Shown: positions 60,596 to 64,000 of the stretch, piece after piece
Layout of the letters: each line of letters opens with the position of its first letter
How positions within the stretch are numbered: position 1 is the stretch's first letter
DNA from: Ruminococcaceae bacterium AM07-15
GTDB lineage: Bacteria > Bacillota > Clostridia > Oscillospirales > Butyricicoccaceae
Assembly: GCA_003477405.1 (NCBI GenBank)
Contig: QUDE01000009.1
Location: 40,021-104,020, forward strand
Reading direction: 5' to 3'
Length of the DNA: 64,000 bases
Notes under the pieces: generated by a model
The model's database searches: none
What the model was told of the DNA's origin: nothing
What the model saw: the letters and a program-made list of their open reading frames with translations, nothing else
Program-made: the position numbers and the translations under genes

Positions 60596-63500
60596 TTACT
60601 TCGCCACATTCTCGCAATAGGTCATCAGGATCTTGGCCACTTCAGCACGGGTAGCAGTAGTGGTGGGATCCAGGATGCCATCGCCCTTGCCGTTGAACAG
60701 AGCGGTGCCAACGGCCCAGCTCATGGCGTCCTTCGCCCAATCGGAAACAGTGTTTCCATCGGTGAAGGCAGTCAGATCGCCCTTGGCGGACACATCATAG
60801 CCCTTGTACTGGGCATAGCGATACAGAATGGCAGCCATCTGCTCACGAGTGATGTTGTCCATGGGGCCGAAGGTGCCATCGCCGTAGCCGGTGACGATGC
60901 CCTTCTGGGCAGCCCAGTTCACAGCGTCATTGTACCACTGATCAGCAGCCACATCGGTGTAGGTCGAGCCGGAAACGGCGGGCTTGCCTTCCAGGTTGTA
61001 CAGCACCTGAGCGATCATACCACGGGTCAGGTTGGAATAAGGAGCAAAGGAGGTGTCGCTGACACCGTTCATCATGCCCTTGTCATAGACATACTTCACA
61101 GCCTCATAGAACCATTCGCTTTCGGACACATCGTTGAAGGGCAGAGCGGCAGGCTGAGTGCCTTCGTCCTTCTTGAAGGTGGCCTTGACGGTGACGGCGG
61201 AAGCAGGCATCTTGAAGGTGTACTGGGTGTCGCTCACCTTGGTCAGAGCAACGGTATTGTTGTTCTTATCGGTGACGGTCAGAGTATCCAGCACATAGCC
61301 CTCGCCCGGGGTCACGGTGATGGTCACAGTGGCGTCCTTGGCCGCAGAGCTGTTGGAGGACTTCACAGCGCCGTTTTCCGCAGCGGAGACGGTGATGCCA
61401 TAGCTGGTGGGAGTGGTGGTGGAACCGCCGTCACTGGGGTAGCCATAGAATGTGATGGTATAAACACCATTTTTGTCCGGTTTTACTAGATTGCCGTAAC
61501 CGTCCTTGATGGTGCAGGTATTGCCACCAGCAACTGTAAAGGTAACGGTCTTGGCAACGGTTGCAGTCTGACCATTCGCCAGCAGAGTGATGGTTTCGCC
61601 ATCCTTTACCGCATTCACAGCATCCTGCAATGTAGCATAGACTGTTTTCTGGCCGTTCAGGTCTGTGACAGAAGCACCCGCTGTGGTCTTCAGAGTAAAT
61701 GCGCTGAAGCCATGGGGGTTAGTGAAGGTGGCAGTAAAACCATCATCCGCATTTCCCTGAACAGTTGTCTCATAAATGTGGTTCTTATGATAGACATATA
61801 CTGTGCTGCTTGTACTATCCACAAAACCTGCAGGCAGGCCCACAGTGATTTCCACAGGCTGAGCAGTGGAGTCAATCGTCAATTTACCGGTAATATCAGT
61901 ATCTTTATCCGGGTTGGTAGTGCTGTCATTGGCATCTGCGGCTACCACCTTGTACATAGGCTGGATATCCAGTGTAAAGGCCAGTTCAGTATCTTCGCCA
62001 GCAGTTGTGTAGCTTGTCGCAGTCACCTGCAGATAGGTCACAACTTTGATGGTATCATACGGAGTGTCTTCTACCCCATCATTAGCCGCACCCAGCAGTT
62101 CCTGAACTTTCTCTTCTGTCAGGCCCTGAGCGATCTCTGTGATTTTTGCATTCGCAGCCTGCGCAACAGCAACTGTGGCATCATCCACATCAACATTTTG
62201 CAGTGCTGCTTCAACCTTCGTCTTCAGATCGTCAGCAATAGCATCCGCATTCTTTTCAGCTTCGCCCGCTTCCACTTCCACATCATCAGGCATAGCGGAA
62301 ATGCCAGCAACATCGATAGTATACTCTGTGCTGCCTACGGTAACCTTATTGCTCGCAGGTTCTTCTTCAGCAGCGGAAGCAATGCCAAATTTACCTTCTG
62401 CATAGGTCAAGGTAATTTCCTTTTCCACCTTGCCACCGGCATTGGTGTTCAGCACCAGCTTCAATGCGGGAGCCGGGCTTGTAGCAGCCAGGCCGGACAG
62501 ATTGATCTGAGTGCCGCTGACCGCAGCGGAAATGGCAGGGGAAACTTGTTCCTTCTCCATCACGGTAACACCAGTAATGGTGGTATCGGCTGCATTTGTG
62601 CTTACATTGCTCAGATCAATCCTATAAGTAGCAAGACCATTCTCCACATTATTGCTCGCATCACTCATCCACTGAACTGTGAAATATGTGCCATCATCTT
62701 GATTGGCTTTCAGATAGGCAGCGACACCCTGCTCATCCGGGAAAATTGTTTCAACAGCATATGCTTTCTCATCGCCCTTGAGTGCATTGGCGAAAGCATA
62801 TTTAAAATGAGTTGCCGTCTCTGCAGCAGGAATGGCAAAGCCAACCCAATAATTTTCCACAGCAGGATCCGATGCATTGTAATGCTTACGCAGATTCTTG
62901 GCGGTGATAGCCACATCATAATAGTTATTGGCAACCTTCTTAGTAACTACTACATCATAGCTACCCTTATCATACAAATAGTCGTCAGCCACAGCGCCTG
63001 TTGTATCATGCAGCGTAGCGGCCTTGATACCGGAATCCTCGATCAGCATGGTCACATTATCAAGATTCATATGATAGGTGTAAGACACTTCATCTTCGCT
63101 TGCTTGACCATCAGCATCAATAACCGCGCCCTTTTCATCCAGCCACTGAACTCTTGTCCACAGCTTGGAATCATCCGCAGCATTCACATAGAACGCAATG
63201 CCGGACTGGTTATCTTTTACATTCGCTTCCACAGGGATTTCTGTCAAATCTTCCAATCCCGCAACTGAGTCAGCCCAAGCATATTTCACTTTAGCAGCTC
63301 CTGTGGGGGCTGTCAGTGCAAAGCCAACCCAATAACCCACGCTTTCAGGGTTGTCGCCATTCTGGTGCTCTTTCAAACCAGAAATAGAAATGGCTACTTC
63401 CGTATAAGGGGCATTGTCCCCTTCACTTACTGCACTGGTTTGTACATTGTAGCTGCCTGCATCGTACAAATCCTTATCCGCAATTTTTTCAGATGTGTCA

Positions 63501-63619
63501 TGCAGAATAGCAGGCACTACCTCGACCCCATCCGCCGCAAAAGCGCCAACGGGCAGAAGAGTCATCAGCATTGCCACGACCAGCAGAATGCTGCCGATGC
63601 GCATTTTTGCTTTACTCAT
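60596..63619 (-). CDS. S-layer (SLH) surface protein with duplicated N-terminal module
   Basis: A 1007-residue secreted protein. Signal peptide IGSILLVVAMLMTLLPVGAF ends at AFA-ADG. Two homologous ~150-residue modules follow: LHDTSEKIADKDLYDAGSYN with YWVGFALTAPTGAAKVKYAW, and LHDTTGAVADDYLYDKGSYD with YWVGFAIPAAETATHFKYAF. Middle Ig-like and coiled regions include a Bacterial-repeat-like domain (YGITVSAAENGAVKSSNSSA). Three SLH repeats close it (PFNDVSESEWFYEAVKYVYD and two more). It is probably a major cell-surface protein bound to secondary wall polymer. Confidence 0.92.
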   Translation of the reverse strand: MSKAKMRIGSILLVVAMLMTLLPVGAFAADGVEVVPAILHDTSEKIADKDLYDAGSYNVQTSAVSEGDNAPYTEVAISISGLKEHQNGDNPESVGYWVGFALTAPTGAAKVKYAWADSVAGLEDLTEIPVEANVKDNQSGIAFYVNAADDSKLWTRVQWLDEKGAVIDADGQASEDEVSYTYHMNLDNVTMLIEDSGIKAATLHDTTGAVADDYLYDKGSYDVVVTKKVANNYYDVAITAKNLRKHYNASDPAVENYWVGFAIPAAETATHFKYAFANALKGDEKAYAVETIFPDEQGVAAYLKANQDDGTYFTVQWMSDASNNVENGLATYRIDLSNVSTNAADTTITGVTVMEKEQVSPAISAAVSGTQINLSGLAATSPAPALKLVLNTNAGGKVEKEITLTYAEGKFGIASAAEEEPASNKVTVGSTEYTIDVAGISAMPDDVEVEAGEAEKNADAIADDLKTKVEAALQNVDVDDATVAVAQAANAKITEIAQGLTEEKVQELLGAANDGVEDTPYDTIKVVTYLQVTATSYTTAGEDTELAFTLDIQPMYKVVAADANDSTTNPDKDTDITGKLTIDSTAQPVEITVGLPAGFVDSTSSTVYVYHKNHIYETTVQGNADDGFTATFTNPHGFSAFTLKTTAGASVTDLNGQKTVYATLQDAVNAVKDGETITLLANGQTATVAKTVTFTVAGGNTCTIKDGYGNLVKPDKNGVYTITFYGYPSDGGSTTTPTSYGITVSAAENGAVKSSNSSAAKDATVTITVTPGEGYVLDTLTVTDKNNNTVALTKVSDTQYTFKMPASAVTVKATFKKDEGTQPAALPFNDVSESEWFYEAVKYVYDKGMMNGVSDTSFAPYSNLTRGMIAQVLYNLEGKPAVSGSTYTDVAADQWYNDAVNWAAQKGIVTGYGDGTFGPMDNITREQMAAILYRYAQYKGYDVSAKGDLTAFTDGNTVSDWAKDAMSWAVGTALFNGKGDGILDPTTTATRAEVAKILMTYCENVAK

Positions 63620-63913
63620 ATGCGTTTTCCTCCTTTAAAAATTTTTTCTCCTTTGTGTGAAATGCATTCACTTGCGGGAAAAGCCTCTTTTCCGGCCCGC
63701 ACTCCCGCCCTTTTCATCAAACGAGCATTCACCCCTTTTCTCCTTCAGCAAATTCCCGCTCTTCAAAGTTTTCTCTCCTTCGAAGGCTGGTTTTTCAGAA
63801 CAATTTGTTCTAAACCTACTCTTACCAGCCTCTGTGGGAAAAATCAATGCTTTGCGATAAATTGGTAAAAAAAGTTTATATTATAACAAAAAGGCAGCTC
63901 CGATCCATTCATA
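63620..63913 (-). promoter_or_regulatory. Long leader of the S-layer gene with nested inverted repeats
   Basis: No gene is seen. On the minus strand a TATAAT-like box lies near 63880-63885, giving a leader of about 240 nt before a strong AAAGGAGG site. AGGCTGG (63784-63790) can pair with CCAGCCT (63825-63831), enclosing the near-perfect palindrome AGAACAATTTGTTCT (63797-63811). Long leaders often stabilise abundant S-layer mRNAs. Confidence 0.5.
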
Positions 63914-63945
63914 CAAAAAAAGACACGCCGGATGGCGTGTCTTTT
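63914..63945 (-). terminator. Terminator of the partial tRNA gene
   Basis: AAAAGACACGCC / GGCGTGTCTTTT with T-run on the minus strand. Confidence 0.8.
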
Positions 63946-63951
63946 GGTATC

Positions 63952-64000
63952 TGGTGGGCCTTCAGGGACTCGAACCCGGGACCGTCCGGTTATGAGCCGG
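63952..64000 (-). tRNA. tRNA with CAT anticodon (Met or Ile2), 5' part outside the window
   Basis: On the minus strand the 3' 49 nt are present: anticodon stem-loop CCGGCTCATAACCGG, variable loop, GGGTTCGAGTCCC T-arm, AAGGCCC acceptor strand, A and CCA. The anticodon CAT fits elongator Met or lysidine-modified Ile2; the missing 5' half is needed to decide. Confidence 0.85.

Overview
The window reads as chromosome from an anaerobic, spore-forming, GC-rich member of the Clostridia, probably the Oscillospirales / Ruminococcaceae-like group. The evidence is sporulation genes (gpr, spoIIP), a Bacillus/Clostridium-type long SRP RNA in front of dnaX, the anaerobic (cobalt-early) cobalamin pathway, S-layer (SLH) proteins, and strong Shine-Dalgarno sites with some GTG and TTG starts. 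All identifications come from reading motifs and translated sequence; no database search was run.

Layout. Positions 1-2692 are the end of a mobile element: a sigma-70 region-4-like protein cut by the window edge, a small element-type protein and a large serine recombinase. It abuts tRNA-Ala(GGC), beside which lie two extra partial copies of the tRNA 5' end. Positions 3300-8200 hold a TetR regulator with a small operon, a Sel1-repeat protein, a short protein with a SHILNAEGEKIQ segment, a gene remnant and a YgjP-type metalloprotease. Positions 8166-12017 are a wrecked mgtA-type magnesium P-ATPase locus, interrupted by an AT-rich insert carrying a WG-repeat protein, a possible uracil-DNA-glycosylase-fold protein and a helix-turn-helix remnant. 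Positions 12183-15655 carry an XRE regulator, SRP RNA, dnaX, ybaB and recR. Positions 15693-20873 hold an IclR/aminotransferase divergent pair, a hairpin-rich intergenic cassette, a NUDIX hydrolase, and a DUF1538 membrane protein with two P-II-like proteins.

The centre (21177-40460, minus strand) is a near-complete cobalamin operon of 22 genes: cbiMNQO cobalt transport, then cbiK, D, L, F, G, H, J, ET, A, then cobT, cobU, cobS, a short CobU-like gene, cobC, cbiB, cobD, cbiP and cbiC. A cobalamin riboswitch with an intrinsic terminator precedes it, and most genes overlap by 4 bp. Genes for the first uroporphyrinogen III methylation and for corrinoid adenosylation are not in the window.

Positions 40488-64000 contain an EamA transporter, a cysteine-rich small protein, an ImmA/IrrE protease with a basic partner, pyrC, tRNA-Ser(GCT), a GNAT, a hemolysin III protein, a TetR/degV pair with face-to-face promoters around one operator, ylmH, a lectin/SLH surface protein split by an in-frame TAG, rpsT, gpr-spoIIP, a cyclophilin lipoprotein, PPK2, a phosphoesterase, rsmA, a DUF348/G5/3D protein with a structured leader, several membrane proteins including a 26-residue ORF, a 1007-residue S-layer protein and a partial tRNA with a CAT anticodon.

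The most unusual items are the destroyed mgtA locus with its cargo, the tRNA-Ala scars, the amber codon in the lectin/SLH gene, the DUF1538/P-II module, the second CobU-like gene and the TetR/degV promoter arrangement.
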